Source of the DNA: Salinisphaera aquimarina | Lineage (GTDB): Bacteria > Pseudomonadota > Gammaproteobacteria > Nevskiales > Salinisphaeraceae | DNA: 64,000 bases | Assembly: GCF_042643355.1 (NCBI RefSeq) | Contig: NZ_JBHRSS010000006.1 | Span: forward strand, 124,001 to 188,000 | Direction of reading: 5' to 3' | Part shown: positions 8,968 to 18,443 of the stretch, in pieces | Layout of the letters: every line of letters begins with the position of its first letter | Position numbering within the stretch: the first letter of the stretch is position 1 | Notes under the pieces: model-generated | The model's database searches: none | Told to the model about the DNA's origin: nothing | What the model saw: only the letters and a program-made list of their open reading frames with translations | Translations under genes and position numbers: made by a program

Positions 8968-10379
8968 GGCAGATTCTGCGTCGCATTACGCGACGCTGGC
9001 GCAGCCTTGTCCTTGCCGCCAGTCGCCTGCCTGTCGGAGACAAAGGAACGTCGCCGACGACGCGCGGGCTGCGGCGAAGTCGCGGTAGTCATCTCTGTCT
9101 CTGGGCGCGACAGCACCATCGATTCGTCTACGACGCCGCGTGCCGCTCGCTCCACCATCACGTTCAGTACCGCCGTGATGGCCAAGAGCTGATAGAAAAG
9201 ATCAAAGTATGGCATGGGCAGAAGCGAGCCCGCGCCCATATAAGCAACCAGACTGACCTGCATCATGCTCGCCAGATCTCCCATCCAAGCCAGTTCGGGG
9301 CTGCCGCGGGTACGCTTTCTGATTCGCGCCAAGCTGAGCCAAGCGGTCACCAGCATACCGATAAAGAGGATCAGGCCGATAAAGCTGTGTTCACCCAGAA
9401 CTTCAAAGAAAATACTATGGATCGCGCGGTGTTTTGCACCCGGCGGCCCATACATATTCCACATCCCCTGGTTCGCCCACACGCGCATCCCGCCACCAAG
9501 GATCGGGTTGCTCAATGCAAGGCTGGTTGCGAACTTGTAGGAGTCGATACGCCCCTGCGCCGACTGATCTTCCTGATACTGGTTTATTGTGTTCATGCGG
9601 TCATACCACTCTTGTGGCATGAACGCCGCCAGCGCGATCGCCAGAACCGGCACGACCAGAATCAGGGATTTTCGATGTCTGCTTTTATAGATGAGCATGA
9701 TGCCGGTCACGCCCAGCGCGAGAAAGCCACCCCGCGACTGGGTGCCAAGCACGGATAACGCCGTCAACGCCATCAATGCCCAGAGTCCGAGGCGCACCAA
9801 CCGCTTTGGCTCCTGCAACTGGAGATAACGAATCAGTGGCAGCGTCATGCACATGACCAACGCAAAGTCGTTGTTGTCCCTGAAGAAGCTCTTTATAGGT
9901 CCGAGGACGTGATAACCGCCACCGGTTAGCAGCGTGAACAGGCCGCCCTTGAATCCCCAGAATCCGAAGGAAATAACCACGGCCCAAAGAACCCAATGAA
10001 GCTTCTGCCGATCGATAACCAGAATCAGGGTGAAATAAGCCATCAGCAGAATCTTGAAGAAACGCACCCATTCAGCGCGCGCCAGGTCGGATTCCACCGC
10101 AAAAATTGTCGTGACTCCAGTCCATATCAGGAACAGCGTCATGGCCACCATGACCGGCGTCATTCGTAGTGGCTGTCTCTGATCGCGATGGACCAGCGTA
10201 ACCAAAATAGTCACTAACGCCGTGATCATTACCCAGTTGAAGCTGGTGGCAAAACCATAAGCGATTCGATGCGGGTTCATGTAGCTGAACATGATCCACA
10301 GCATCAGCCCCACTATGGGGCGCATGAATGCCATCGGAAGCGTTGCCGCAAGGAACATCAGCAGTGCTAGTGCGCGCAT
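8958..10379 (-). CDS. exosortase A-associated O-antigen-ligase-like protein (Wzy/WaaL family)
   Basis: A membrane protein of about 473 residues with some ten hydrophobic helices, matching the exosortase-A-associated 'O-glycosylation ligase' family of the Wzy_C/WaaL superfamily. Characteristic pieces are LMLWIMFSYMNPHRIAYG near the N terminus, TLLTGGGYHVLGP and GTQSRGGFLALG, with a large periplasmic loop containing GGGMRVWANQG and AIHSIFFEVLGEH. It most likely polymerises the EPS repeat units in the periplasm, or transfers glycan to an acceptor. The C-terminal ~50 residues are basic and low-complexity (ARRRRRSF). I chose the ATG at 10379 over an upstream TTG. A 330-bp gap precedes it. Confidence 0.8.
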   Translation of the reverse strand: MRALALLMFLAATLPMAFMRPIVGLMLWIMFSYMNPHRIAYGFATSFNWVMITALVTILVTLVHRDQRQPLRMTPVMVAMTLFLIWTGVTTIFAVESDLARAEWVRFFKILLMAYFTLILVIDRQKLHWVLWAVVISFGFWGFKGGLFTLLTGGGYHVLGPIKSFFRDNNDFALVMCMTLPLIRYLQLQEPKRLVRLGLWALMALTALSVLGTQSRGGFLALGVTGIMLIYKSRHRKSLILVVPVLAIALAAFMPQEWYDRMNTINQYQEDQSAQGRIDSYKFATSLALSNPILGGGMRVWANQGMWNMYGPPGAKHRAIHSIFFEVLGEHSFIGLILFIGMLVTAWLSLARIRKRTRGSPELAWMGDLASMMQVSLVAYMGAGSLLPMPYFDLFYQLLAITAVLNVMVERAARGVVDESMVLSRPETEMTTATSPQPARRRRRSFVSDRQATGGKDKAAPASRNATQNLPWW

Positions 10380-10709
10380 GGCTAGTGTCCGGTCACGCAA
10401 ACTCGCGGCATGGAGTCGTGCTTAGTAGGAAACGATACTTTCGTTCTAGACAAGACCCAGCAACGAGGCAAAGCGCCGGGTATTCGAGTCGCGGGGTTCC
10501 GCGCCCCCTGCTGCCCTTTGCTTGCTCCGGATCCAACCGTCTGTGCTCGGGTGACACGCAGCGATACGGTCGTCAGATCAGGCGCCTCCGAAAAATCAAA
10601 CGCCGCCCGTCTACCACGGCGGTCTGTAGCGCGAATAGCGCGCACGCTAACTCGCATACGGCGCTGGCCTGACCAGCCTTGACGGGGTCTCTTGAAACGG
10701 CAGATTACC
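10380..10709. other. 330-bp gap between EPS sub-clusters
   Basis: This is the widest gap inside the glycosyltransferase half of the locus, between the ATP-grasp gene and the ligase/polymerase gene, both on the minus strand. I see no convincing protein, no sigma-54 site with correct spacing and no strong hairpin followed by a U-run. A short AACGA/TCGTT inverted repeat near 10431-10445 is too weak to interpret. A sigma-70-type promoter for the downstream genes may lie here but cannot be picked out by eye. Confidence 0.35.
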
Positions 10710-11882
10710 CTAACCACCACGTGAACGACCTGTCCAATTATGAACGCGGTCGATGAAAGTGAAAATCCCAGGCGCCGGATCGTGCCAGCGATACAGCGCA
10801 TCTGTCGCACTGATGCCCGGCGGCTGATCAACCGATTCGGCCAGCGGATCGGCCGCCGAGCGACTGTCGCTTATCCGCTCACGCCAAATCCGGGGCGACG
10901 GCGTTGTCGATTTCGGCAGTTCTAAGCCCAGACTGTCGCAATAGGCGGCTAGAGGAATATTGACCCCGTTGAGGGTAGCGATCTCCTCCTGGAAATCGGT
11001 GCGGCCAACAGTGGGTTCAACCACCATATACCGGCCGTCTGATGAATCTCGTTTGTATTCCATGCTGACAAGCCCGGAGATGCCCGCCTTTGCGAAAAAA
11101 TCGTTGGTCGAATCGATCACGGTCTCCGCTTCCGGCGCGGCCATGCAACTGGCTGTGCCGCCCGTACGTGGCGGCCACGAGCGCAGTTTGCGGCCAACGA
11201 ATGAGACCGGCTGGCCCGAACCACGTGGGCGGTACTGCAAACAGAAATAGATATCCGAATCGGCGCCCGGAATCCATTCCTGCACGATGATATCCGCAAG
11301 CGTCGGCAGCATGCGTTCGACCAGTGTGATCGTCGACTCCCGATCCGGGACACAGTATGCCTTCCGAAAAATTTTCGAGTAACCCGAGTCGTGATAGGCA
11401 GGCTTGACGATCAGAGGCGGTCGCAGCGACTTTATCGCTTCGATGTCGGCAGTTTGCCTGACCGCTACGGTGCGAGGATGCGCCAAACCGGCCGCCTGGG
11501 CGATTTCCATTACCGTCGACTTGTGGGTGCAGGCCTGCACCGCGGCGGGCGGCGACAAGGTCATATGAAACATCTTTTCCAGCTGATAATACTCACGCGT
11601 GACGAAGGCGACCGCTTTTTCAGTCGTCAGGATCAGAACCGGCCGATCCTGGTTTTTGTCGCGAGCAACGGAGTTCAGTGCCGTCGATAGACCATCGGCT
11701 GTGTCTGCGTCGTAACGCAGCGCACGCGCATAACGGCTCCGCATTCCGGGGGCTTTCGCATCGCTGTCGGCGACGATCACCGGCACCCCTGCACGCCCAA
11801 GGCTGCGCACCACACCAAGACCATTCAAGCCACCACCGACTACGATCGCGGGCGTACCAAAGCGACGCTGCATATCGGTCAC
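10710..11882 (-). CDS. ATP-grasp carboxylate-amine ligase
   Basis: A 390-residue protein with an N-terminal Rossmann-like region (AIVVGGGLNGLGVVRSLG) and a central ATP-grasp domain: the lid region LIVKPAYHDSGYSKIF, the purine-binding VQEWIPGADSDIY, and the metal-binding acidic segment SMEYKRDSSDGRYMVVEPTVG. Members of this superfamily join a carboxylate to an amine or thiol through an acyl-phosphate. Inside an EPS cluster it may form an amide between an amino acid and a sugar acid or amino sugar. The GTG start overlaps the upstream glycosyltransferase by 4 bp; an ATG three codons on is also possible. The substrate is unknown. This is not one of the usual exosortase A marker genes that I recognise. 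Confidence 0.75.
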   Translation of the reverse strand: MTDMQRRFGTPAIVVGGGLNGLGVVRSLGRAGVPVIVADSDAKAPGMRSRYARALRYDADTADGLSTALNSVARDKNQDRPVLILTTEKAVAFVTREYYQLEKMFHMTLSPPAAVQACTHKSTVMEIAQAAGLAHPRTVAVRQTADIEAIKSLRPPLIVKPAYHDSGYSKIFRKAYCVPDRESTITLVERMLPTLADIIVQEWIPGADSDIYFCLQYRPRGSGQPVSFVGRKLRSWPPRTGGTASCMAAPEAETVIDSTNDFFAKAGISGLVSMEYKRDSSDGRYMVVEPTVGRTDFQEEIATLNGVNIPLAAYCDSLGLELPKSTTPSPRIWRERISDSRSAADPLAESVDQPPGISATDALYRWHDPAPGIFTFIDRVHNWTGRSRGG

Positions 11883-13087
11883 CTACCCCGAACCGCGTTG
11901 TAGACGGCAACGTAGTTGGCCGCACTGGCCGCCCAGGTCCGTCGACTTTCGACGAAGGATCGCCCGGCGATCCTTACCGCCTCGAGAGTCGAGGCATTGG
12001 TATCGGCAAGTTCGACGATCGTTGCCGCGAGCGCCTCCGGCGATTCGGGCGTAAAGAGAAATCCGGTCTTGCGGTCCTCGATCAGCTCGCGATGGCCGCC
12101 AACGTCAGATGCGGCCACCAACTTGCCCTGTGCCATAGCTTCCAGAGGCTTGAGCGGCGTGACCAGTTCAGTCAATCGGTGACGCACTCTCGGAAATACC
12201 AGCAGGTCCATCAGGCCGTAGTAGCGATCGATCTCTTCGTGCGGCACACGGCCAGTGAACACGACCCGGTCGTCCACGCCCAGTTTGGTAGCAAGTACTT
12301 TGAGCCGCTCAGCTTCGGGGCCGCCGCCGACCAGCAAGAGTTTGATGGAACGGTCGGCTAGCTCGGTGCGGGCTATCGCACGAACCGCGACCTCCAGCCC
12401 TTCGTAGCCATAGAAAGAACCGGCGAAACCCACCACATATTGGGCCTTAAGATCGAGCGATTCGGCCAGCGCCGCGTCGTAGGTCGGCGCGTAGGTGAAC
12501 CGGTCGACGTCGACTGCATTCGGAATTACCGTGACTTTGTCGCCGGATACGCCGCGACCGACGATATCCTTGCGCAGCCCCTCACAGATGGTGGTCACGC
12601 CGTCGGCACGCTTGAGAACATACGTCTCGAGCGCGCGGGTCGCGCGATACCGAGCGCTGCCCTCGGCGTGCGTCCCATGCTCGACTGCCGCATCTTCCCA
12701 GAACGCGCGTACTTCGTAGACAAGCGGCAAGCCGCTGGCACGCGCGGCGCGAAGAGCGGCCAGTGAGTTCAATACAGGCGAATGGGCGTGGATCACGTCA
12801 GGCGTGATTGTCTCGATCAGCGACAGCAGACGTTTTTCGATCGCTCGGACGATCGCCAGTTCACCGGCCACCGGCAGTTGCGCCAGACGCCCGGTTGGTG
12901 ACGGTGTGCGATAGAACGACCAGCCTTGTGCCTGATCCTCGAGCCGGTCGCCACTGTTCTGCTTGGGGCCGGTCATCAGAACAGGCTCCCAGCCTAGCTT
13001 GCGCTGTTCATTGACCAGCGCAAGCGTGCGGAAGGTATAACCGCTGTGCAACGGTGCGGAATGATCCAGTACGTGGAGAATACGCAT
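11879..13087 (-). CDS. exosortase A-associated glycosyltransferase (Daro_2409 family, GT4)
   Basis: A 402-residue GT-B glycosyltransferase. The opening MRILHVLDHSAPLHSGYTFR is the signature of the PEP-CTERM/exosortase A-associated GT4 group named after Daro_2409. The C-terminal lobe contains GFAGSFYGYEGLE, LLLVGGGPEAERL, FTGRVPHEEI and the donor-binding PLKPLEAMAQGKLVAASDVGG. It probably adds a sugar to the lipid-linked EPS repeat on the cytoplasmic face. The gene follows another GT4 gene by 3 bp and overlaps the ATP-grasp gene, so it belongs to the same operon. The donor sugar is not predictable. Confidence 0.88.
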   Translation of the reverse strand: MRILHVLDHSAPLHSGYTFRTLALVNEQRKLGWEPVLMTGPKQNSGDRLEDQAQGWSFYRTPSPTGRLAQLPVAGELAIVRAIEKRLLSLIETITPDVIHAHSPVLNSLAALRAARASGLPLVYEVRAFWEDAAVEHGTHAEGSARYRATRALETYVLKRADGVTTICEGLRKDIVGRGVSGDKVTVIPNAVDVDRFTYAPTYDAALAESLDLKAQYVVGFAGSFYGYEGLEVAVRAIARTELADRSIKLLLVGGGPEAERLKVLATKLGVDDRVVFTGRVPHEEIDRYYGLMDLLVFPRVRHRLTELVTPLKPLEAMAQGKLVAASDVGGHRELIEDRKTGFLFTPESPEALAATIVELADTNASTLEAVRIAGRSFVESRRTWAASAANYVAVYNAVRGR

Positions 13088-13090
13088 ACG

Positions 13091-14311
13091 TCAGTTCGTC
13101 TGGTCCAAGGCCGCGGAAGACAGCATGTCGTTAAAGAGTGCGATCTGGCCGTTGGTCGTTGCCTGCCAGCTGAACTGTTCGGCATAGGCACGCCGTTCGG
13201 CTCGGCCTTCCGCGCCGAGTTCGTCAGAGCCCAACGAGCGCCAGGCCGCCGTAACCGACGCGGCGTCCCGAGTTTTCATCAGGCGCCCGGCCGGCCGGCC
13301 GATAATCACTTCTGGAATACCGTCCACTGCGTTGCCGATTACGGCAGTTCCACAAGCCAGCGCCTCAAGCATGACGTTGGGCATGCCTTCGCGGCTGGAG
13401 GCCAGAATCAGCGCGTCCGCGGCATTGTAGTAACGCGTGAGCTCCTCATGGCTTTTCGGGCCGACGAAATGCACGCGATCGGCCACGCCCATCTCCGTAG
13501 CGAGTCTCGACAGTGCTCCGCCCTCGGGGCCATCACCCACGACCATCAACTCGGCGTTGTCGACGCTGGCCAGGGCCTCGACCGCAATATGAACCCCTTT
13601 CAATTCGACGAGATGTCCTACGGTCAGCCAGAGGAAGCTTTTAACGCCAAGATCTTTTCGGATCGCTGTACGGTCAAGCGGCTTGAAACGGGTCAGATCG
13701 ACGCCGTTGCGCAACGGTACCAGGCGGCTTGGATTCAACCCCAGGCTGGTGATTTTCGAGACCAGCGAACGCGACACGGTGATCATGGCCTCGCCGTGCT
13801 CGAGCGCCCGGTGAATCTGTCGTTGCGGACCCTTCATGGCAGCGATCAGCGTGATGTCCGAGCCGCGTGCGGTCATGACGACCGGCCGGTCGAAACGCCG
13901 GCCCAGCGCCGAGGCGGCCACCCCGTCAGGATAGGCATAGTGCGCGTCGATCAGATCAAAATCGAAGCCTTCCTCTCGCAATTGCACAAGTGCGGGCGTC
14001 GCCGCTCGGGCCATGCTGTGCGGCGACAGCATCATCCCTACCTTTGGGATAACCAGGAAACGTGGATGATCGATGGTGATGCCGTAGCGAATCTCGCGGG
14101 CCGGCACGCGCGCCATCTCCGCGTAGCGTCCAAACCGTTTGTGGGTCGAGAAAAACCATGGCACAGGAGCGATCACACGCGCCTCGACTTCGCCCGATTC
14201 CAACAGATGACGCAGCCGCTCTTCAACGAAAATACCGTGCCGCGACTGCTGGCTGTTGGGATACAGACTGGTAACCACTGCCAGGCGAATTGGTCGGGAT
14301 GCCGTGCTCAA
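13091..14311 (-). CDS. glycosyltransferase family 4
   Basis: A 406-residue GT4 enzyme. VVTSLYPNSQQSRHGIFVEERLR is typical of the teichuronic-acid/EPS GT4 group (segment SLYPNSQQSRHGIFVE). The C-terminal lobe shows LWLTVGHLVELKGVH, MVVGDGPEGGALSRL, FVGPKSHEEL and SSREGMPNVMLEALACGTAVIG with the conserved E-x7-E donor site. The longest frame begins at a TTG overlapping the sulfotransferase stop (TTGA); a GTG about eleven codons in is the alternative, so the start is uncertain. It probably adds a repeat-unit sugar. Confidence 0.82.
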   Translation of the reverse strand: MSTASRPIRLAVVTSLYPNSQQSRHGIFVEERLRHLLESGEVEARVIAPVPWFFSTHKRFGRYAEMARVPAREIRYGITIDHPRFLVIPKVGMMLSPHSMARAATPALVQLREEGFDFDLIDAHYAYPDGVAASALGRRFDRPVVMTARGSDITLIAAMKGPQRQIHRALEHGEAMITVSRSLVSKITSLGLNPSRLVPLRNGVDLTRFKPLDRTAIRKDLGVKSFLWLTVGHLVELKGVHIAVEALASVDNAELMVVGDGPEGGALSRLATEMGVADRVHFVGPKSHEELTRYYNAADALILASSREGMPNVMLEALACGTAVIGNAVDGIPEVIIGRPAGRLMKTRDAASVTAAWRSLGSDELGAEGRAERRAYAEQFSWQATTNGQIALFNDMLSSAALDQTN

Positions 14312-15336
14312 GACGGTCTGCCCTCTGGCGGCGTCATATTCGCATACTCGGCACCGAGTGTACTGCGTGTTGCAATGGCCATCACCCGCGCCACGGTCTG
14401 GTCGTCGAGTTCTTCACGCCAGCGCCATGCCGCTTGCGAGGGATTCTTGTAAACGCTGTAATAATCGTTCTGGCTGCTGCCAGTGCTGGCGGCGATGAAA
14501 GCCTGGGTCTGATCGCTCATCTCCAGGCCGGCAAATTCGAACATCTTCTGCACGCCGGCCTGCGGATCGCGACAGATATCCTCGTAGCGAACCCGGAGAT
14601 AACGGGTATTGTCGCCCACTTCCATCCGCGCTTTTTCATTGGTCAGCACCCAGTGCCAGGCAAGTCGCTCCTCGGGCGTGAGATCGCGAACCATCTGCTC
14701 GTGGTCGTCTCCAAAACCAAAGCGATCGCCAAGCGGTGTGCCAGCGGCATTGCGCGCGGACTTGTAAGCCATCCAGCCGATAGAGGAGTTGTCACTGAAC
14801 GTCTTCAAATCCACGCCGCGCAGCGTGGAAGCGATATACCCACAGGGATGGCGAAGAATATGGATACCGCGCGCTTTTTCGAGTGCAGTCAGCGTCGGGG
14901 CAAGGCTGCTCAACGACTGGATGGACTTCCAAACTACTCGTCGCTCCGGATCTCCGCTCCCATCATGATGCACCACTATGGGGAACGCCGGGTAAACTCG
15001 ACTCCCTGCTCGTGCGACTTCGGTACTGAGGCGGGCCACCTGGAAGCCGAACTCGGACATGAATTTTTTTCGAAACAACGGCCGCTTGCCGGCCACGCGC
15101 AGCGATTGGAGCGCCGGAAGGCCAGCCACAAACGTCTGTAACTCCAGGCGATAGCGATCGGCTGCGTCAGCCGCCCCTGAATCGGCGAATACACGGCGAT
15201 GATCGGGTTCATGGCAATAAAGTACGTGCGGATGACTATCGAACAGCTTGCCAAGCCAGGTGGTGCCCGATCGCGGCATCCCGAACAACAGGATGAGCTG
15301 TTGTCCATCGGCCGGTGACGGCGCGCGTATATTCAT
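14308..15336 (-). CDS. sulfotransferase (PAPS-dependent)
   Basis: A 342-residue sulfotransferase. The 5'-phosphosulfate-binding loop is intact as FGMPRSGTTWLGKLF (18-32), and the 3'-phosphate-binding segment is ILRHPCGYIAST (160-171), with the expected Arg and Ser. The usual role is transfer of sulfate from PAPS to a hydroxyl or amino group of an acceptor. Its ATG overlaps the amidotransferase stop by 4 bp and its own stop overlaps the next glycosyltransferase, so it is embedded in the EPS operon and probably sulfates the polysaccharide precursor. The acceptor is inferred from context only; no PAPS-synthesis gene is in the window. Confidence 0.85.
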   Translation of the reverse strand: MNIRAPSPADGQQLILLFGMPRSGTTWLGKLFDSHPHVLYCHEPDHRRVFADSGAADAADRYRLELQTFVAGLPALQSLRVAGKRPLFRKKFMSEFGFQVARLSTEVARAGSRVYPAFPIVVHHDGSGDPERRVVWKSIQSLSSLAPTLTALEKARGIHILRHPCGYIASTLRGVDLKTFSDNSSIGWMAYKSARNAAGTPLGDRFGFGDDHEQMVRDLTPEERLAWHWVLTNEKARMEVGDNTRYLRVRYEDICRDPQAGVQKMFEFAGLEMSDQTQAFIAASTGSSQNDYYSVYKNPSQAAWRWREELDDQTVARVMAIATRSTLGAEYANMTPPEGRPS

Positions 15337-17270
15337 CGCCTGCTACCAATTGCGGCGTTCTGGGCGCCACCGGAGAGCACGCCGCCCGATTCCCGTTCGA
15401 GAAACCGCGACAGCATCAGCAGTGACCAAAGCGCCGCACTATGCTCGCCACGCCCCGACTTGTGTTGTTGCCACAGACACTCCAGCGCACCGGCCTTGAA
15501 TAATCCGCTCTCGATAAGCGCACCTTCTGTCATTGCTCGTTCCACGGTTTCCTTGAGTGGCCCAGCGAACCAAGCGCTCAGCGGCACGGAAAATCCTTTC
15601 TTCTTTCGGTATAGAATATCGTGCGGCAACGTTGGCTCGAAGGCCTTCTTGAGCATGTACTTGCCCTCGCCGGCACGCAGCTTGTACTCAGGCGGCATCC
15701 CGGCGGCCCAGCCGACGACTTCATGATCGAGCAGGGGCACCCGAACCTCCAGCCCATGCGCCATGCTGGCCCGATCGACCTTGGTCAGGATGTCGCCCGG
15801 AAGATAGGTCTTGAAATCGATGTATTGGGCGATCGACAAGGGATTGTCGCTGCCTGCACGTTCACCATGCGCCCTGAACAGATCTCGAGCACGATAGCCC
15901 TGCAATTCGCCAAGAAATTCACTGCTGTACAAACTTTCCCTGAGCGGTTGCGATATGACTGAAACGCTGTGGCAATAAGCCTCGGCTGTGTCCATCGCCA
16001 AAGCCTGGAATGTGGTCTTGCCGCGAACGAACTGCGGCGCCCAGTCGAGCTTCGGATAGAAGCGACCTAGGGCACCAAACACCGGCTTTCTGATGAAGTC
16101 GGGGATGCGCTGGCGGGCACGCGACTCGTTCTGGTGCAGCCGATAGCGGCGATAGCCCGCAAAATTCTCATCGCCGCCGTCGCCCGATAAGGCGACCTTC
16201 ACCTGCTGACGAGCCAATTGACAGACTCGGTAGGTAGGCAACGCAGAGCTGTCGGCAAACGGCTCGTCATAGATATCGATCAGTTGGTCGATCAGGTCAA
16301 AATCACTGCCATCGACCTGATGCTCCCGGTGACTCGTCGCGAACAGCTGCGCGATCTTGCGCGCATGATCAGACTCGTCGAATGCGGCCTCTTCGAAACC
16401 GATGGCGCAGGTGTTGACGGGTTCATCGGAGGCGGCGGCCATGAGCGAAACGATGGCGCTCGAGTCCACGCCCCCGGACAGAAACGCACCGAGCGGCACA
16501 TCGGCGATCAGTCGCATGCGTACCGCGTCGTCCAGCCGTGAATACAACTCGTCCGCAGCATCCTCGACCGATGGCGCCGCCTGTGGCTGGAAACCGATGT
16601 CCCAATATGCTCTCGGACTCGGCGCAGCTTGTCCGGGCGTCCAGTCAAACATGTGCCCCGCGGATAGTTTGTACGAATTGCGAAAGATGGCGTAAGGCTC
16701 AGGCACGTAGCCGAGTGCTAGATAGCCCTCTATCGCCAAAGGCTCAAGTGCACGGTCGAGGCCCGGATGGGCCATGAGTGTCTTCAGTTCCGAACCGAAC
16801 ACCAGATCGCCGTCCGGCGTGAGGCCGTAGTACAGGGGCTTAATACCAAGTCGATCCCGGACGAGATGAATACGTTTTTCCCATGCATCCCATACCGCGA
16901 ATGCAAACATGCCCCGAAAGCGCTGAACACAATCGGGCCCCCAGTGCTGCCACGCTGCCAAGAGCGTATCGGTATCGCAATGTCCTGGGAACGTATAGCC
17001 GGCGGCTTCCAATTCCGGGTTTAGCGCACGGTAATTATAGATTTCACCGTTGTAGACCAAGGTATAGCGCCCATCGGCACTCATCATCGGCTGCTCACCG
17101 CTCGACGGATCCAGAATGGTCAGGCGTCGGTGCGCCAGACCCGCCCCCTCCATGACCACGCTGTCGTGCTGATCCGGGCCGCGGTGGGCTTGAACCGTAT
17201 TCATCGCATTCAATGCCGCGCGATCGGGCACGCCACCGCTCGCGGTGATTATTCCTGTTATTCCACACAT
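15333..17270 (-). CDS. XrtA/PEP-CTERM system amidotransferase (asparagine synthase-like)
   Basis: A 645-residue class II glutamine amidotransferase fused to an asparagine-synthase-type ATP pyrophosphatase. Cys2 (MCGITGII) is the glutaminase nucleophile, with RGPDQH (30-35) and NGEIYN (74-79) in the glutamine site. SGGVDSSA (265-272) is the PP-loop that activates a carboxylate as an acyl-adenylate, and GDGGDENFAGYRRY is also conserved. This is the exosortase A-associated amidotransferase 1 type, thought to amidate a component of the EPS rather than make free asparagine. It lies 12 bp after the stop of the EpsH1-type sugar transferase and overlaps the sulfotransferase. The acceptor is unknown. 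Confidence 0.9.
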   Translation of the reverse strand: MCGITGIITASGGVPDRAALNAMNTVQAHRGPDQHDSVVMEGAGLAHRRLTILDPSSGEQPMMSADGRYTLVYNGEIYNYRALNPELEAAGYTFPGHCDTDTLLAAWQHWGPDCVQRFRGMFAFAVWDAWEKRIHLVRDRLGIKPLYYGLTPDGDLVFGSELKTLMAHPGLDRALEPLAIEGYLALGYVPEPYAIFRNSYKLSAGHMFDWTPGQAAPSPRAYWDIGFQPQAAPSVEDAADELYSRLDDAVRMRLIADVPLGAFLSGGVDSSAIVSLMAAASDEPVNTCAIGFEEAAFDESDHARKIAQLFATSHREHQVDGSDFDLIDQLIDIYDEPFADSSALPTYRVCQLARQQVKVALSGDGGDENFAGYRRYRLHQNESRARQRIPDFIRKPVFGALGRFYPKLDWAPQFVRGKTTFQALAMDTAEAYCHSVSVISQPLRESLYSSEFLGELQGYRARDLFRAHGERAGSDNPLSIAQYIDFKTYLPGDILTKVDRASMAHGLEVRVPLLDHEVVGWAAGMPPEYKLRAGEGKYMLKKAFEPTLPHDILYRKKKGFSVPLSAWFAGPLKETVERAMTEGALIESGLFKAGALECLWQQHKSGRGEHSAALWSLLMLSRFLERESGGVLSGGAQNAAIGSRR

Positions 17271-17282
17271 AATCGCGTCGGC

Positions 17283-18443
17283 CTAATGATCGAGCAGTTC
17301 GTCGTAGAGCTGACAATACTGAAGCCTCATGGTCTCGAGGCTGAACTGAGCGCGTGCACGCACGCGGCCCGCCACCCCGTATGCCCGGGCTTGTTCGGGC
17401 GACTCCACCAGCGTGCGTATCGCTGCCGCCATCTCGCCCGGCGCGCCCGAGGCTACGAGGATACCGGTTTCACCAGCGATGACGAGTTCCGGATTGCCGC
17501 CGACATTCGTGGCCACGATCGGCAGGCTACTGGCCATCGCTTCGAGGATGGTCAGCGCCACGCCCTCGGCGATCGAGGAGCAGACGTAGATATCCAGCGT
17601 ATGCAGCAATTGCTCGACATCGTCACGCGGCCCGGTCAACGTCACCCGATCGCCCAGACCCAGCTCCGTAACCTGCTGCTCGAGTGTCGCTCGCTCGCCC
17701 CCCTCTCCCACGATCATCAGCTCGAGCCGGTTATTCGGCAGGTCGTCGCAGAGCACGGCAAAGGCGTTGATCAGGGTCCCAAAGTCCTTGACCCGATCGA
17801 GACGACCGACCGTGCCGATTCGAACCATCTTGTCGCCTTCAACGAGCGAGTCAACCGGATCAAACGGAGATGGCGCAGGCCGGAATCGCTCGACATCGAT
17901 ACCGTTGCGGATAAGCCGTGTCTTGGCGGCATCGATGCCGACATCATGCGTCAACCACTCGGCGAGATCGGAAGAGACTGCGACAAATCGATTGATCAAA
18001 GGCGCCAACAGACGCCGCATCCAGCGGTATTTGACGTTATTACCGTTCGGGTCGGCGGCATCACGGCCATGCTCCGCATGGACGACACGGCGTACGCCGG
18101 CCAGGCGTGACCACAAGGCCACATCGATCGCGCCTATGTTGTAGGTATGCACGATATCCGGGCTCAGCCGGCGCAAGCGGCGCAAAAGCCGCATATACGC
18201 GGAGATATCCTTGCCGGGCCGCTTGCCAATGGTTTCAAAGTCGACGCCGAGCGCATCTAGGCGCGCACCCAGCACGCCCACATCACGCAGACAAAGTACT
18301 CGATGTGTGTAGCGATCCCGGGTCTGGCCGATCAGGTTGAGTGCAACGATTTCCATTCCGCCGATATCGAAACGGTCAAGCACGTGCAGTACCAGCGGTC
18401 GTTGTTGCCCAACATCGTTTTGCTCATCGGCCGGCCCGGTCAC
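17283..18443 (-). CDS. PEP-CTERM/EpsH1-associated sugar transferase (GT4, TIGR03088 type)
   Basis: A 386-residue GT4 enzyme beginning LVLHVLDRFDIGGMEIVALNLI, the signature of the second EpsH1-associated sugar transferase (segment DRFDIGGMEIVALNLI). The C-terminal lobe has GTVGRLDRVKDF, MIVGEGGERATLE, LTGPRDDVEQLL and SSIAEGVALTILEAMASSLPIVATNVGG, with the donor-binding E-x7-E. It starts at GTG overlapping the exosortase stop (GTGA). Its fixed position beside xrtA is a hallmark of this locus type. It probably adds a sugar to the EPS repeat. Confidence 0.9.
   Translation of the reverse strand: MTGPADEQNDVGQQRPLVLHVLDRFDIGGMEIVALNLIGQTRDRYTHRVLCLRDVGVLGARLDALGVDFETIGKRPGKDISAYMRLLRRLRRLSPDIVHTYNIGAIDVALWSRLAGVRRVVHAEHGRDAADPNGNNVKYRWMRRLLAPLINRFVAVSSDLAEWLTHDVGIDAAKTRLIRNGIDVERFRPAPSPFDPVDSLVEGDKMVRIGTVGRLDRVKDFGTLINAFAVLCDDLPNNRLELMIVGEGGERATLEQQVTELGLGDRVTLTGPRDDVEQLLHTLDIYVCSSIAEGVALTILEAMASSLPIVATNVGGNPELVIAGETGILVASGAPGEMAAAIRTLVESPEQARAYGVAGRVRARAQFSLETMRLQYCQLYDELLDH

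Noticed and set aside
10431..10445. AACGA/TCGTT inverted repeat in the 330-bp gap
   Set aside because: Five-base arms occur by chance too often; no promoter element beside it.
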